Assembly (NCBI RefSeq): GCF_000758665.1
Contig: NZ_CP009285.1
Coordinates: 2,604,001 to 2,668,000 of the forward strand
Direction of reading: 5' to 3'
From: Paenibacillus borealis
Lineage (GTDB): Bacteria; Bacillota; Bacilli; Paenibacillales; Paenibacillaceae
DNA length: 64,000 nt
The notes under the pieces are model-generated. The model saw nothing but the letters and a program-made list of their open reading frames with translations. It was not told the DNA's origin and made no database searches. Numbering within the stretch: the stretch's first letter is position 1; each line of letters begins with the position of its first letter. The position numbers were made by a program, and so were the translations under genes. Shown in pieces: positions 42,260-51,019 of this stretch.

Positions 42260-43581
42260 TGATGTGGACAAGGCTGCTAAGCCTTATGATTGCGGTGCTG
42301 CTGGCCGCCGGCTGCTCCTCAGGGGCAGGAAGAGGGGCGACTGACGGGATAGCCGGGGACGGAGAAGAAGCAGGAGGAAGTGAGACGGCGGCTGTGCAGG
42401 AGCCTGTGAAGCTGAAGTTCAGCATCTGGGGCAACGATGCGCAGAAGGCAATGGTTGAGGGCCTGGTGGATGAATATGAACAGCTCCATCCCGGGATTGA
42501 GGTAGAGATCATGACGATTCCGTTTGCCGATTATCAGCAGAAGCTGTCGATCATGCTGGCCTCCCGTACCGCGCCGGATGCCGGGTGGCTGGCGGAGCGG
42601 ATGATTCCCCAGCTGCTGGAATCCGGCCAGCTGGTGGACATTGCGGCAGAGGTCAAAGAAGACCCCGGATATAACTACGCGGATATTTATCCGTCAACGC
42701 TTGATATATTCAAGCGGGAGGACAGATTGTTCGGAATCCCCTTCTCCACGCCTCCGGTGCTGATCTATTACAATAAGGACCTGTTCCTTGAGAAAGGTCT
42801 GAAGACGCCAACGGAGCTGTATAAGGAAGGAAAATGGAACTACGAGGAATTTCTTAAGGCCGCACGCAGCATCACTGATCCGCAGCGCGGCATCTATGGC
42901 GTCAAGCTGGTCCGCGACTGGAACAACTGGTCGGATGCGCTGCTGCCGCTGTTCTGGTCGCATGGCGCGGAGCTGTTTGACAGCAGCGCCGAGGTTTTTG
43001 CACTGAATTCCCCGGAAGGGAAAGAGGCGCTGCAGCTCTACAGTGATATGATGTTCAAGGACAAAGTCCATCCGCTTCCGGGCGATGAGCTGACCTTCGA
43101 CAGCGGCCGGATCGGGATGTATACGGACCGATACAGCTATACCTCGAAGGCCCGCGCGGTTACCGATTTTGATTGGGATATCGCTCCCATGCCGGCAGGT
43201 GTGAAGGGTACAGGAACTTCACTCGGCTATGCGGGAGTCTCTGTATTTGAGACCAGGCATCCGGCGGAAGCTGCGGAATTCCTGAAATTCATCACCAGCG
43301 CAGAAGCCATGAGCGTTACCGCGCAATATTTCGTCCCGTCCCGGAAATCCGTGCTTGAATCGGATGTATTCCTGAGAGCGGCTTCCAAGCCTTCGCCGGA
43401 GAGCATCCAACTGGCCGTACTCGACCAGATCGCCGATGCCCGGATTGCGCCGGGCCATAAGAACTGGCAGCAGATTGATACGAAGATCCAGATGCTGCTG
43501 GACAGTCTCTACACGCAAAGCTCCACTGTGGACGGGCTGCTCGGACAAATGGAGCTTGAAGTTAACCCGCTTATGAAATAA
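42259..43581 (+). CDS. Sugar-binding lipoprotein, stand-alone, coupled to kinase
   Basis: A 440-residue Family 1 substrate-binding protein with a signal peptide ending in LAAGCSS (lipid cysteine near residue 20) and a Gly/Glu-rich linker. The mature domain begins VKLKFSIWGNDAQKAMVEGLVDEYE and shows PVLIYYNKDLFLEKGLKTP and FDSGRIGMYTDRYSY. Translation starts at ATG 42259 or 42262, with AGGAGGAGG inside the kinase gene. No permease or ATPase gene follows; a terminator does. A binding protein joined to a sensor kinase but not to permeases suggests a ligand-presenting role in sensing, as for XylFII with LytS in Clostridium. It might still serve a transporter elsewhere. Confidence 0.92.
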   Translation: MMWTRLLSLMIAVLLAAGCSSGAGRGATDGIAGDGEEAGGSETAAVQEPVKLKFSIWGNDAQKAMVEGLVDEYEQLHPGIEVEIMTIPFADYQQKLSIMLASRTAPDAGWLAERMIPQLLESGQLVDIAAEVKEDPGYNYADIYPSTLDIFKREDRLFGIPFSTPPVLIYYNKDLFLEKGLKTPTELYKEGKWNYEEFLKAARSITDPQRGIYGVKLVRDWNNWSDALLPLFWSHGAELFDSSAEVFALNSPEGKEALQLYSDMMFKDKVHPLPGDELTFDSGRIGMYTDRYSYTSKARAVTDFDWDIAPMPAGVKGTGTSLGYAGVSVFETRHPAEAAEFLKFITSAEAMSVTAQYFVPSRKSVLESDVFLRAASKPSPESIQLAVLDQIADARIAPGHKNWQQIDTKIQMLLDSLYTQSSTVDGLLGQMELEVNPLMK

Positions 43582-43603
43582 GCCGGGGAATTCGTACACT
43601 TTA

Positions 43604-43653
43604 AAGACCGCCTATGCCACCGCTATTTATGCGGGGAGAAGGGCGGTTTTTTG
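43604..43653 (+). terminator. Terminator after kinase/binding-protein unit
   Basis: AAGACCGCC pairs with GGGCGGTTTT across an inner CCGC/GCGG helix, ending in six T. Confidence 0.88.
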
Positions 43654-43680
43654 CATATTATGGTGTACCGCTGAAATAAA

Positions 43681-43860
43681 ATCCTGCTCGAAATACAACA
43701 ATTCTCCCGTTAAATCGGCTATTATCCAAAATTGTTGTATGAAATACAAGAATTTCTCCTCCACCAAGCCGATATATTAAATATTCCTGTATTTCATACA
43801 ACAATCCTTCCGGGCACCCGGTTTATTCAGGAGTAAAGCTGCATTACATGCAACAATTTG
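43681..43860. repeat. TTGTTGTA/TACAACAA palindrome cluster, locus R2
   Basis: Four copies: 43681-43707 (TGCTCGAAATACAACAATT), 43728-43759 (AATTGTTGTATGAAATACAA), 43782-43807 (CCTGTATTTCATACAACAAT) and 43838-43860 (GCATTACATGCAACAATTTG). Spacers around the second copy carry AAATCGGC and GCCGATATATTA, extending the symmetry outward. Confidence 0.88.
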
Positions 43861-44118
43861 TAGCTGTCCGCACACTGTGAGCTGAGCTTTTGGCAGCCCG
43901 CTTTACTGCCGGAGGGACTTCTGAGGAACAGCGTAGTGCGTAATCGCAACCCCAGAACCCCTAATTTACAACAATCCGGCTTGTGAACTAAGCTGCCTGA
44001 CTTGCATGCCCGGAACGCACGGGGCGGATATTTGCTCGAAGATCGTTTATACTGAGTTTACATAGGAATTTTATTTTTATAGCAGCGCTAGAGAGTGCAG
44101 ACATGGAGGTTTGATCGC

Positions 44119-46107
44119 TTGGAATTATTTGAGTATATTTTGCTGATGCTGGCAGCGGTCTCGTTGTCCAATCTGGTGAACCGGTTTATCCCCTCGGTTT
44201 CCGTGCCCATCATTCAGATTGTGCTGGGGATGGCTTTGACCTGGCTGCCTGTGCATTTTGAACTGACATTGAACCCGGAGCTGTTTCTGCTGCTCTTCAT
44301 TGCTCCCTTATTGTTCAACGACGGCAGGCTTGCGGATAAAGTGGCATTATGGAAGCTGAAGAAGCCCATATTGCTGCTTGCGCTGGGCCTGGTCTTCCTG
44401 ACGGTAGCTGTCCTGGGTTACTTCCTGCATTGGCTGCTGCCCATTCTACCTTTAGCTGCGGCGTTTGCCCTGGCGGCGGCACTTGCCCCTACGGATGCCA
44501 TCGCTGTAGGCGCGTTGGAGCAGAAGGTCAAAATCCCGCATCAGACGATGCAAATTCTCGAAGGGGAATCCTTGATCAACGACGCTTCGGGTCTGGTCTC
44601 GTTTCAGTTTGCCGTGGCCGCCATGGTCACCGGGGCATTCTCCCTCAGAACAGCCAGCCTGAGCTTCATTACCATTTCAATCGGCGGTGTCGTGCTGGGG
44701 CTGCTGCTCACGCTGATTAAATACGGGATAGTCAGATGGCTGCGCAGACTCGGGATGGAGAACGTTACGTTACATATGCTGATTGAGATTCTGACGCCCT
44801 TTGCAATTTTTATGGCGGCAGAGGAGCTGGGAGTCAATGGAATCCTGGCCGTCGTCAGCGCAGGTATTGCCCATTCCTTCGGCTATAAGCAGATGAATCC
44901 CGAGGTGGCTAAGCTGAGCATCGTGTCCAAAAGCACCTGGTCCGTCATTATCTTCGTCTTGAACGGCCTGGTCTTCCTGCTGCTCGGCACACAGCTGCCG
45001 GAGATTATACGGACGGTCTGGAACAATCCGCATATCGGAAATTTCCAGGTAATCATGTATACGTTACTACTAACAGCGGCCGTTCTTGGCCTGCGCCTGA
45101 TCTGGATGCTGATTATGGATATTCCCGAAGGGGAGGAGCCGCGGGGACACTGGAAGCTGGAGTTCAAGAAAGCCCTCATTCTCACTCTGTCGGGAGTCCG
45201 GGGAACAATCACACTCGCGAGTACGATGTCACTGCCGTTCTTTCTGGATGACGGTACCCGGTTTCCGGCCAGGGATCTGATTATTTTTCTTGCGGCGGGT
45301 GTGATTAGTTGGACCCTGCTGGCGTCCAACTATCTGCTGCCGCTGTTGCTTGGCAAAGAAAATGAAGCCGAGCATAATGCCGAAGAGATAGAGGCCAAAA
45401 TTGAAATTCTGCGTAACGTAGTCGCCGGTCTAAACGATCAGGCTACGGATGATTCCAGAATGGCCCTGAGCCACTTGATCAGCACCTACACCTCCAGAAT
45501 CCGCATGCTGAAGAAGAATGAAGCTGCAGAGGAAATGGAGCGGATACTTGGTGTTACTTCGCTCAAGTGGCAAAGAGAGTACACCCTGACTGTGATGAAG
45601 CAGCGGCAGGTGAACCCTTACACGGCCTACCGTTATCTTAATCGGCTGAACAAGCAGCTGTTTATGCACACCCGTGATCCGGAGTACAGGAATGAACTGG
45701 TTCCAATCAGAAGCTGGGAAGAGTTTGTAGGTGTGATTCAGCAGGTGCGTCTGAGCAGGCAGGAACGGCGTGAGGAATGGAACCGGCTGCAGTCCGCCAA
45801 TTTTGCATACGTCTTGGAGAAGCTGAGAGAGCTGCAAAGTAAGGGGGACACCGAACCCGAAGCGGTCAGTGCCATGATTATGCGCTATGAACGGGGGCAA
45901 AGGAGATTGACCCGTACGGAGTCACTCTCCTCCACCAAACGGGAGTTTGAAGAGGCTCTGCAGGAGCTGTCCAGAGCAGGGATTCAGCTGGAGCGTGACA
46001 ACATTCAGCTGATGTTCGAGAGCGGACGTATTTCCAGAGCTAGCATGAAGGAAATGAAACGTGATATCCTGTTTATGGAGCATGAATTGAGGGAAGAAAT
46101 GGGCTAA
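44119..46107 (+). CDS. Na+/H+ antiporter, NhaP/CPA1 family, with long cytoplasmic tail
   Basis: A 662-residue cation/proton exchanger. TTG 44119 is preferred because TGGAGGT is eight bases upstream; GTG 44095 is in frame without a site. About twelve helices span residues 1-410. The CPA1 core is clear: AAALAPTDAIAVGAL, then ILEGESLINDASGLVSF, whose Asn-Asp pair binds the cation. The tail of about 240 residues (from ENEAEHNAEEIEAKIE) is helical and charged, with coiled-coil potential, and probably regulates transport. It is followed 55 bases later by a CueP-like gene. Confidence 0.93.
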   Translation: MELFEYILLMLAAVSLSNLVNRFIPSVSVPIIQIVLGMALTWLPVHFELTLNPELFLLLFIAPLLFNDGRLADKVALWKLKKPILLLALGLVFLTVAVLGYFLHWLLPILPLAAAFALAAALAPTDAIAVGALEQKVKIPHQTMQILEGESLINDASGLVSFQFAVAAMVTGAFSLRTASLSFITISIGGVVLGLLLTLIKYGIVRWLRRLGMENVTLHMLIEILTPFAIFMAAEELGVNGILAVVSAGIAHSFGYKQMNPEVAKLSIVSKSTWSVIIFVLNGLVFLLLGTQLPEIIRTVWNNPHIGNFQVIMYTLLLTAAVLGLRLIWMLIMDIPEGEEPRGHWKLEFKKALILTLSGVRGTITLASTMSLPFFLDDGTRFPARDLIIFLAAGVISWTLLASNYLLPLLLGKENEAEHNAEEIEAKIEILRNVVAGLNDQATDDSRMALSHLISTYTSRIRMLKKNEAAEEMERILGVTSLKWQREYTLTVMKQRQVNPYTAYRYLNRLNKQLFMHTRDPEYRNELVPIRSWEEFVGVIQQVRLSRQERREEWNRLQSANFAYVLEKLRELQSKGDTEPEAVSAMIMRYERGQRRLTRTESLSSTKREFEEALQELSRAGIQLERDNIQLMFESGRISRASMKEMKRDILFMEHELREEMG

Positions 46108-46162
46108 TAAATCCCATTTTGTATTAAGGCTGAAATTCCACAAGGAGATGAACATATAGAGT

Positions 46163-46735
46163 ATGCGAAAACAAATCGTGGCGGGCACATGTGCAGTGGT
46201 TGCGGCAATCGGAATCTTTATTTATGCCGGAAGCGGGGAACGGGATACGGCGGACGTCGAAGGGGCGCAGGGAAGCAGCCAGCCGGTCAGTCAGGCGGCC
46301 GCTCAGGACATTAAGCAAATGGTGTCTGATTACAGCTCGCGCGCGCTGACATCCCAATCCGCCTCCATCACCTCCACCCAGCTCATCGTGGACAGCGGCG
46401 GACCAAATGAAGTCACCTATGCTTTGCCGGAGAACGAATTCTTCCTGTCAGTTGCCCCGTATGTGCAGAAGACGCATCCGTGTGCTACACACAGCCTGAC
46501 CGGTTGCCAGGGGGAAATGGCGGGTCAGGAATTCGACGTATACATTGAAGATGCCGAAGGCAAGGAAGTGATGAAGCAGACCTTGAAGTCTCAGCCTAAC
46601 GGGTTCATCGACCTTTGGCTCCCGCGCGACCAGAAGCTTCAGATCACCGTCACGCATGACGGGAAACAAGCCAAGACCGAAGTATCCACCTTTGAGAGCG
46701 ATGACACCTGTCTTACGACGATGCAATTAAGTTAA
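46163..46735 (+). CDS. cueP: CueP-like metal-binding lipoprotein or exported protein
   Basis: A 190-residue exported protein with an N-terminal hydrophobic segment (IVAGTCAVVAAIGIFIYAGS) and a low-complexity linker. The mature domain carries H105-P-C107-A-T-H110-S-L-T-G-C115-Q-G-E, the conserved Cys/His patch of the CueP family, plus DTCLTTMQL near the end. CueP of Salmonella is a periplasmic copper-binding protein; Gram-positive members are exported and uncharacterised. AAGGAGATG lies upstream of ATG 46163. It may share a transcript with the antiporter, but no copper ATPase or sensor is nearby. The family call rests on motif memory. Confidence 0.78.
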   Translation: MRKQIVAGTCAVVAAIGIFIYAGSGERDTADVEGAQGSSQPVSQAAAQDIKQMVSDYSSRALTSQSASITSTQLIVDSGGPNEVTYALPENEFFLSVAPYVQKTHPCATHSLTGCQGEMAGQEFDVYIEDAEGKEVMKQTLKSQPNGFIDLWLPRDQKLQITVTHDGKQAKTEVSTFESDDTCLTTMQLS

Positions 46736-47244
46736 TTGAGTACTATTAGGGTTGCGGCATAAGCCGTCTTCCGGGTACCGCTATTCAGCGGCAGGGAGGC
46801 GGTTGTTTGCTTTGATCATTTACTTTTTTCACCATGCGAATCACTGGCCTCCGGCTTAGTAACACAACGCAGGAACCCCCTCATCTTAACCCAGAGGTGC
46901 TTTTTAAAAATCCTGCACAAACTACAACATTTTCCTCGTGAGATTGGCCGGAATCGAAAATTGTTGTACTTTTTGCAGCATTTCCACGTCTCCCAGCCAT
47001 TTCAAGGGACAATTATTGTATTTCGTACAACAATCCGTTCAAACACCCAGGTAACTGGCAACCAGAGTTGTATTCCGTACAACAATTATGCCTAATCACC
47101 ATAGCGGGCCACGCTCAAAGAACGCCCTCTGCCAATCAGCAGCGTAGGTCTACCCCGCTCTTGAACATAAAACCTAATTTACTATTCCAGAACCCGGTGT
47201 TACGATGGGGTGGAGTTGAGGCATATAGGGGGCTAACAGGTTTC
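46736..47244. other. Gene-free stretch with palindromic repeats
   Basis: It holds repeat cluster R3 and the leader of the kinase gene. A long kinase frame reaches back to 47068 but runs through the repeats and lacks a ribosome site, so that part is treated as noncoding. Confidence 0.7.
46911..47088. repeat. TTGTTGTA/TACAACAA palindrome cluster, locus R3
   Basis: Four motif copies: TCCTGCACAAACTACAACAT (from 46911), AAAATTGTTGTACTTTTTGC (46957 onward), TATTGTATTTCGTACAACAA (47014 onward) and GTTGTATTCCGTACAACAAT (47068 onward), about 50 bases apart. Confidence 0.88.
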
Positions 47245-49047
47245 ATGAAGCGGATCACCCGGGTTTTTCACAATTGGAGTGTGACCTCGAAGTTTGTGGG
47301 AGTCTTTGTTCTGATTCTGACGGTCTCGTCCATCATCACAGGGGTCATCATTTATCTGCAGGCGTACAATTCAGCTATTTCCCAGGCGCGGAGCGTGATG
47401 GAACAGAATCTGCTGCAGACCAAGACCACGATCGATGAAAAGGTGGACATGATTGAGAACATTTCGGAGATCATCGCTTTTGATTCGAGGATTCAGACGC
47501 TGCTGGACAGCGCTTTTATTAATGAGAGCTTTCAGCTTCAGGACTACCGTTACAACGTTGCCCCGATTGTAGACAACATTATGCGGCAGAATACGTACAT
47601 CCATTCGATTCATGTCTATATGAATAATCCGACAATTCCGGAGATCTTCGAGCTGTATGATGGCTTTTACAGCATGAACCGTATTCGCGGGGATGGGGAG
47701 TATGAAAGGTTTATGAAGGATTCCCAGAACTCTACGGACTGGCGGGGGCTGCATTTAGAGAAGCTGCTGACAACGAGGCCTGACGTGGAAGCCAAAGCCG
47801 ATGTCTTCTCGTATAACCGGAAGATACTCTCCGGACGCAATAATGAGGTTAACGGGCTGGTCGAAATAGAGGTGACACAAAGTGTGCTGTTCCAGCCGCT
47901 GGAGGATGCCAACCCGGAGGTTGGAAGCGTTCTCGTCCTCGACAATAATAATAAGGTTGCTTCCAATAACAACAATAGGCTGACCGATGAGATGGTTAAG
48001 CAGCTGACTGGGGTGATGCCCGGGGATAACAGCAGTCTGAATATGCTGGCAACGGTAGGCGGGGTCAGGTCCATAGTGATTGCGGTACCGCTTACAGGCC
48101 CCGATCAGCGTCTTGTGGGTGTTTTTCCGGTCAGCAACTTCGTGGATAAAGTGAACCAGTCGATTCGGACCAGCTTCATGGTGCTGATTGCCGCACTCAT
48201 TATACTGAGCCTGCTGGTGTATTATCTGACGGTGAAGCTGCTGTCACGCATGAAGGTGCTGCTGAAGGCGATGAAGCAGGTGCGGGAAGGCTCCATTGAC
48301 GTATCGGTTCCCGTAGTCTGGAATGATGAGTTCACCCAGATGGCACTTAGCTTCAACCATATGACTGCCCGGATCCATGATCTGGTCGAGACCGTGTACA
48401 AATCCGAGCTGCTGGAAAAAGATGCCGAGCTCAAAGCGCTGGAGTCCCAGATCAATCCGCATTTCCTGTACAATACGCTTGCGACGATTTCCTGGGTGGC
48501 CCGCAAGGCAAAGGCGCCGGATATCGTGAAGCTGTCGGATTCCATGGCCAAATTCTACCGGCTGGTACTGAACAAAGGGAATTCGGAGACCCTGGTGGCG
48601 AATGAGCTTGATATGGTGGGGGCCTATCTGGCGATTCAGAAGTTCAGGTTCGAGGACCGGTTTGATGCGGTTTTTGAAGTGGAGGAGGGGGTCAGAAACT
48701 GTTATACGCTGAAGAATATTTTGCAGCCGTTGGTGGAGAATGCACTGATTCACGGGATAGAACCTAAGCGTTCACACGGCACCATCATCATCAAAGCAGC
48801 ACTGGAAGGCGGTCTGGTGGTCATCCGTATCATCGACGATGGTGTAGGCATGCCGCGGGATATGATCCAGGCTGTCATTGAAGGCAAGGTTCTCAATACA
48901 CGGGGTAGCGGATTTGCGATTGCCAATATAACCAAACGCCTTCGGGCCTTTTATGGGGAATCCCAGCATATTGAACTTTACAGCAGACAGGGGATTGGAA
49001 CGGTTATTACCTTGTCTTTTGCAGCCAGGGGGATGAACAATGTTTAG
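47245..49047 (+). CDS. YesM-type sensor histidine kinase (locus 8)
   Basis: A 600-residue membrane kinase starting MKRITRVFHNWSV at ATG 47245. Transmembrane segments are near residues 17-40 (KFVGVFVLILTVSSIITGVII) and 310-330. The extracellular domain of about 270 residues is between them. HAMP follows (KLLSRMKVLLKAMKQV), then H406 in QINPHFLYNTLATISW and a HATPase_c domain with DDGVGMPRD and SGFAIANITKRL. It overlaps the regulator start by eight bases. A CUT1 transporter operon lies downstream, so the pair probably controls it in response to an oligosaccharide. Confidence 0.93.
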   Translation: MKRITRVFHNWSVTSKFVGVFVLILTVSSIITGVIIYLQAYNSAISQARSVMEQNLLQTKTTIDEKVDMIENISEIIAFDSRIQTLLDSAFINESFQLQDYRYNVAPIVDNIMRQNTYIHSIHVYMNNPTIPEIFELYDGFYSMNRIRGDGEYERFMKDSQNSTDWRGLHLEKLLTTRPDVEAKADVFSYNRKILSGRNNEVNGLVEIEVTQSVLFQPLEDANPEVGSVLVLDNNNKVASNNNNRLTDEMVKQLTGVMPGDNSSLNMLATVGGVRSIVIAVPLTGPDQRLVGVFPVSNFVDKVNQSIRTSFMVLIAALIILSLLVYYLTVKLLSRMKVLLKAMKQVREGSIDVSVPVVWNDEFTQMALSFNHMTARIHDLVETVYKSELLEKDAELKALESQINPHFLYNTLATISWVARKAKAPDIVKLSDSMAKFYRLVLNKGNSETLVANELDMVGAYLAIQKFRFEDRFDAVFEVEEGVRNCYTLKNILQPLVENALIHGIEPKRSHGTIIIKAALEGGLVVIRIIDDGVGMPRDMIQAVIEGKVLNTRGSGFAIANITKRLRAFYGESQHIELYSRQGIGTVITLSFAARGMNNV

Positions 49048-50683
49048 AATGCTTATCGTCGAAGATGAACGCTGGGAGAGGGAAGGGCTGGTAGAGTTCC
49101 TGGATTGGGAGTCCATGGGCATCTCTGTAGTAGAGACGGCTGCGGATGGCATCGAGGGACTGGACAAGGCGCTGGAGCTGAAGCCGGATATCATCATAAC
49201 GGATATACAAATGCCCGGCAGGAACGGTATCGAGATGGCCAAGCTTGTTATGGAGCAGCTTCCCGGGGTGCGGATTGTTGTGCTGACCGGGTATGATGAT
49301 TTCGGATTTGCCCGTGAAGCCTTGCGGTTTGGGGCCGTGGATTATGTGCTCAAGCCGGTGGCGGAAGAAGAGATGCTCGGCACCATGCTCAAGGTCGTTC
49401 AAGGCTGCGAGGATCAGCTGCTGAAGCGGAGGGAAGAGGAACTTATCCGGCTGGAAAAAGATGCGGTGCATCACCTCTCGCTGCGCCAGCAGGTGATGGA
49501 TCTGCTGCTGGGCCGGGGCGGCGGGGAGACGCAGCAGCAGACGATTAATGAACTCCGGGACAATGGCTATCTGGAGGCAGACGCCTTCTCCGTGTGGCTG
49601 TGTTCCGGGCCGGGCTTGCTGCCGAAGCCCGATACAATGGAGATGGAGCAGATCGCCCGTAGTGTTCTTGGACGGCAGGTGCTAGTGCATTCGGCCGCAG
49701 CAGGGGCCGGGAAGGGAATTCATGCGGCCTTCGTTCTGCTCATCGCGCTGCAGCAGGATGAGGTCAGTATGCAGGCACAGCTTGCTGAGCAGCTGCTGCA
49801 GGCTCTTCATCTGCGGCCTGCGAGCGCAGATGATATGGCCCGGGAACAGATTGATCCACCCGGCCGGATCATCAGCATTGGCTCCCCCCGGGAGGATATC
49901 GCATTCATTAGTGAATCCTACCGGGAATCGCAAAGTGCCTTTAACTTTGCGGTATTTAACGGTCTTGGCGGAGTTGTTGCAGCAGACGGGGAACAGGCCG
50001 CGAGAAAGCAATTCACTAAGGACTCCGAGGTGTTCACCCAGCAGTTCCGGGAGCTGGCCAAGCGCCTGCGGCATGATCTCGGGAGCGGCGGCGCAACCGG
50101 ACCGGTCATGGACGAGCTGTTCACCTTGCTTGCCGCTCATCCCGGAGCTGGAAGATCCTATATTGCCTCCTTGCTCGGCGGTGTGATCGAGAGCTGTTCC
50201 TCGCTTGCGATGCCCGCTGCCCAGGCTACTACAGCTGTAGCCACCAATCATATGGAGGCGCTGCTGGCCGGCAGCCGTCTCCCGGACATGAGAGCCTATA
50301 CCGCAGGCGTTATCGGTGAAATGGCCCGGCTGCTGGAAGAGAAGCGGAACCGCAAGGATGACTATCTGATTAACCGGGTAATTGACCTGATTGAGCAGCA
50401 GTACGGGAACCAGGATCTGAGCCTGGCTTATTTAGCCGGTGAGGTGTTTGTTTCGCCTAACCATCTGGGGATGGTCTTCAAGAAGAAGACAGGCAAGACA
50501 CCGAGTGAATACATCCAGGAGTACAGACTCGCACGTGCGGAGGAGATGCTGCGCACAACCAAGCAGCGCATAGCTGTGGTGGCTGAGCAGATCGGCATTC
50601 CGAATCCATCGTATTTCGGGCTGCTGTATAAGCAGGTCTATGGAATGACTCCTGGAGAATACAGGGAATTCGTGCAGCGTTAA
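49040..50683 (+). CDS. YesN-type response regulator with AraC domain (locus 8)
   Basis: A 547-residue regulator translationally coupled to the kinase. The receiver has D55 in ITDIQMPGRNG and K in LKPVAEEE. The middle region carries runs of Gln and Gly/Ala (LGRGGGETQQQTINEL, later VIESCSSLAMPAAQATTAV), which vary in this family. The AraC domain ends the protein: LSLAYLAGEVFVSPNHLGMVF and IAVVAEQIGIPNPSYFGLLY, then YGMTPGEYREF. Probable target is the permease-permease-binding protein operon starting at 51020, whose upstream region also has a cre-like site. Confidence 0.94.
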   Translation: MFRMLIVEDERWEREGLVEFLDWESMGISVVETAADGIEGLDKALELKPDIIITDIQMPGRNGIEMAKLVMEQLPGVRIVVLTGYDDFGFAREALRFGAVDYVLKPVAEEEMLGTMLKVVQGCEDQLLKRREEELIRLEKDAVHHLSLRQQVMDLLLGRGGGETQQQTINELRDNGYLEADAFSVWLCSGPGLLPKPDTMEMEQIARSVLGRQVLVHSAAAGAGKGIHAAFVLLIALQQDEVSMQAQLAEQLLQALHLRPASADDMAREQIDPPGRIISIGSPREDIAFISESYRESQSAFNFAVFNGLGGVVAADGEQAARKQFTKDSEVFTQQFRELAKRLRHDLGSGGATGPVMDELFTLLAAHPGAGRSYIASLLGGVIESCSSLAMPAAQATTAVATNHMEALLAGSRLPDMRAYTAGVIGEMARLLEEKRNRKDDYLINRVIDLIEQQYGNQDLSLAYLAGEVFVSPNHLGMVFKKKTGKTPSEYIQEYRLARAEEMLRTTKQRIAVVAEQIGIPNPSYFGLLYKQVYGMTPGEYREFVQR

Positions 50684-50715
50684 GGGTCAGGGCGTTCCCG
50701 CACGATAATAAGTCA

Positions 50716-50750
50716 GCCTCAAGCGCAGATGATGCGTTTGGGGCTTTTTT
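50716..50750 (+). terminator. Terminator after RR gene, locus 8
   Basis: GCCTCAAGCGCA pairs with TGCGTTTGGGGC across GATGA with one or two G-T pairs, followed by six T. Confidence 0.88.
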
Positions 50751-50759
50751 AGTCGGTCC

Positions 50760-50845
50760 TAATCGAAGATTGTTGTACAAAAGGTAACATTTCTATTCCT
50801 CCAAGCCGCTTAGAAGTGAAATTCCTGTATTCTGTACAACCTTCA
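50760..50845. repeat. TTGTTGTA/TACAAC palindrome cluster, locus R4
   Basis: Two copies: GATTGTTGTACAAAAGGTAA (from 50768) and CCTGTATTCTGTACAAC (50823-50840). CCTCCAAGCCG lies between them, as between copies at R2 and R5. Confidence 0.8.
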
Positions 50846-50875
50846 ACCACCGGGGAGCGAACTATGGCCTTTGTT

Positions 50876-50890
50876 AAGATAGCGCTTACA
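50876..50890 (+). promoter_or_regulatory. Candidate cre site upstream of ABC operon 8
   Basis: AAGATAGCGCTTACA fits the CcpA cre consensus with two mismatches and contains the AGCGCT core. It is 130 bases upstream of the first permease gene. Confidence 0.4.
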
Positions 50891-51019
50891 AACATCGTGG
50901 AATTCTGATACCCGCGTTCATTTTTGATATATAACCCAGGCAGACGGCATTTTATAATTAACCCATAGGAAGATAGGAGAAGTCGAATACAATCGAAAGC
51001 AGAAGAAAGGATGTAGCTT

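Larger units (their letters stand above)
43582..44118. other. Gene-free stretch with terminator and palindromic repeats
   Basis: It contains the terminator of the binding-protein gene, repeat cluster R2, and promoter sequence for the antiporter. Nothing coding is seen. Confidence 0.75.
50684..51019. other. Intergenic stretch with terminator, repeats and promoter of ABC operon 8
   Basis: It contains a terminator, repeat cluster R4 and a cre-like site, listed separately. No gene is seen. Confidence 0.7.

Noticed and set aside
47068..47244. N-terminal extension of the locus 8 kinase
   Set aside because: It translates the R3 palindrome cluster; ATG 47245 precedes the expected membrane helix.
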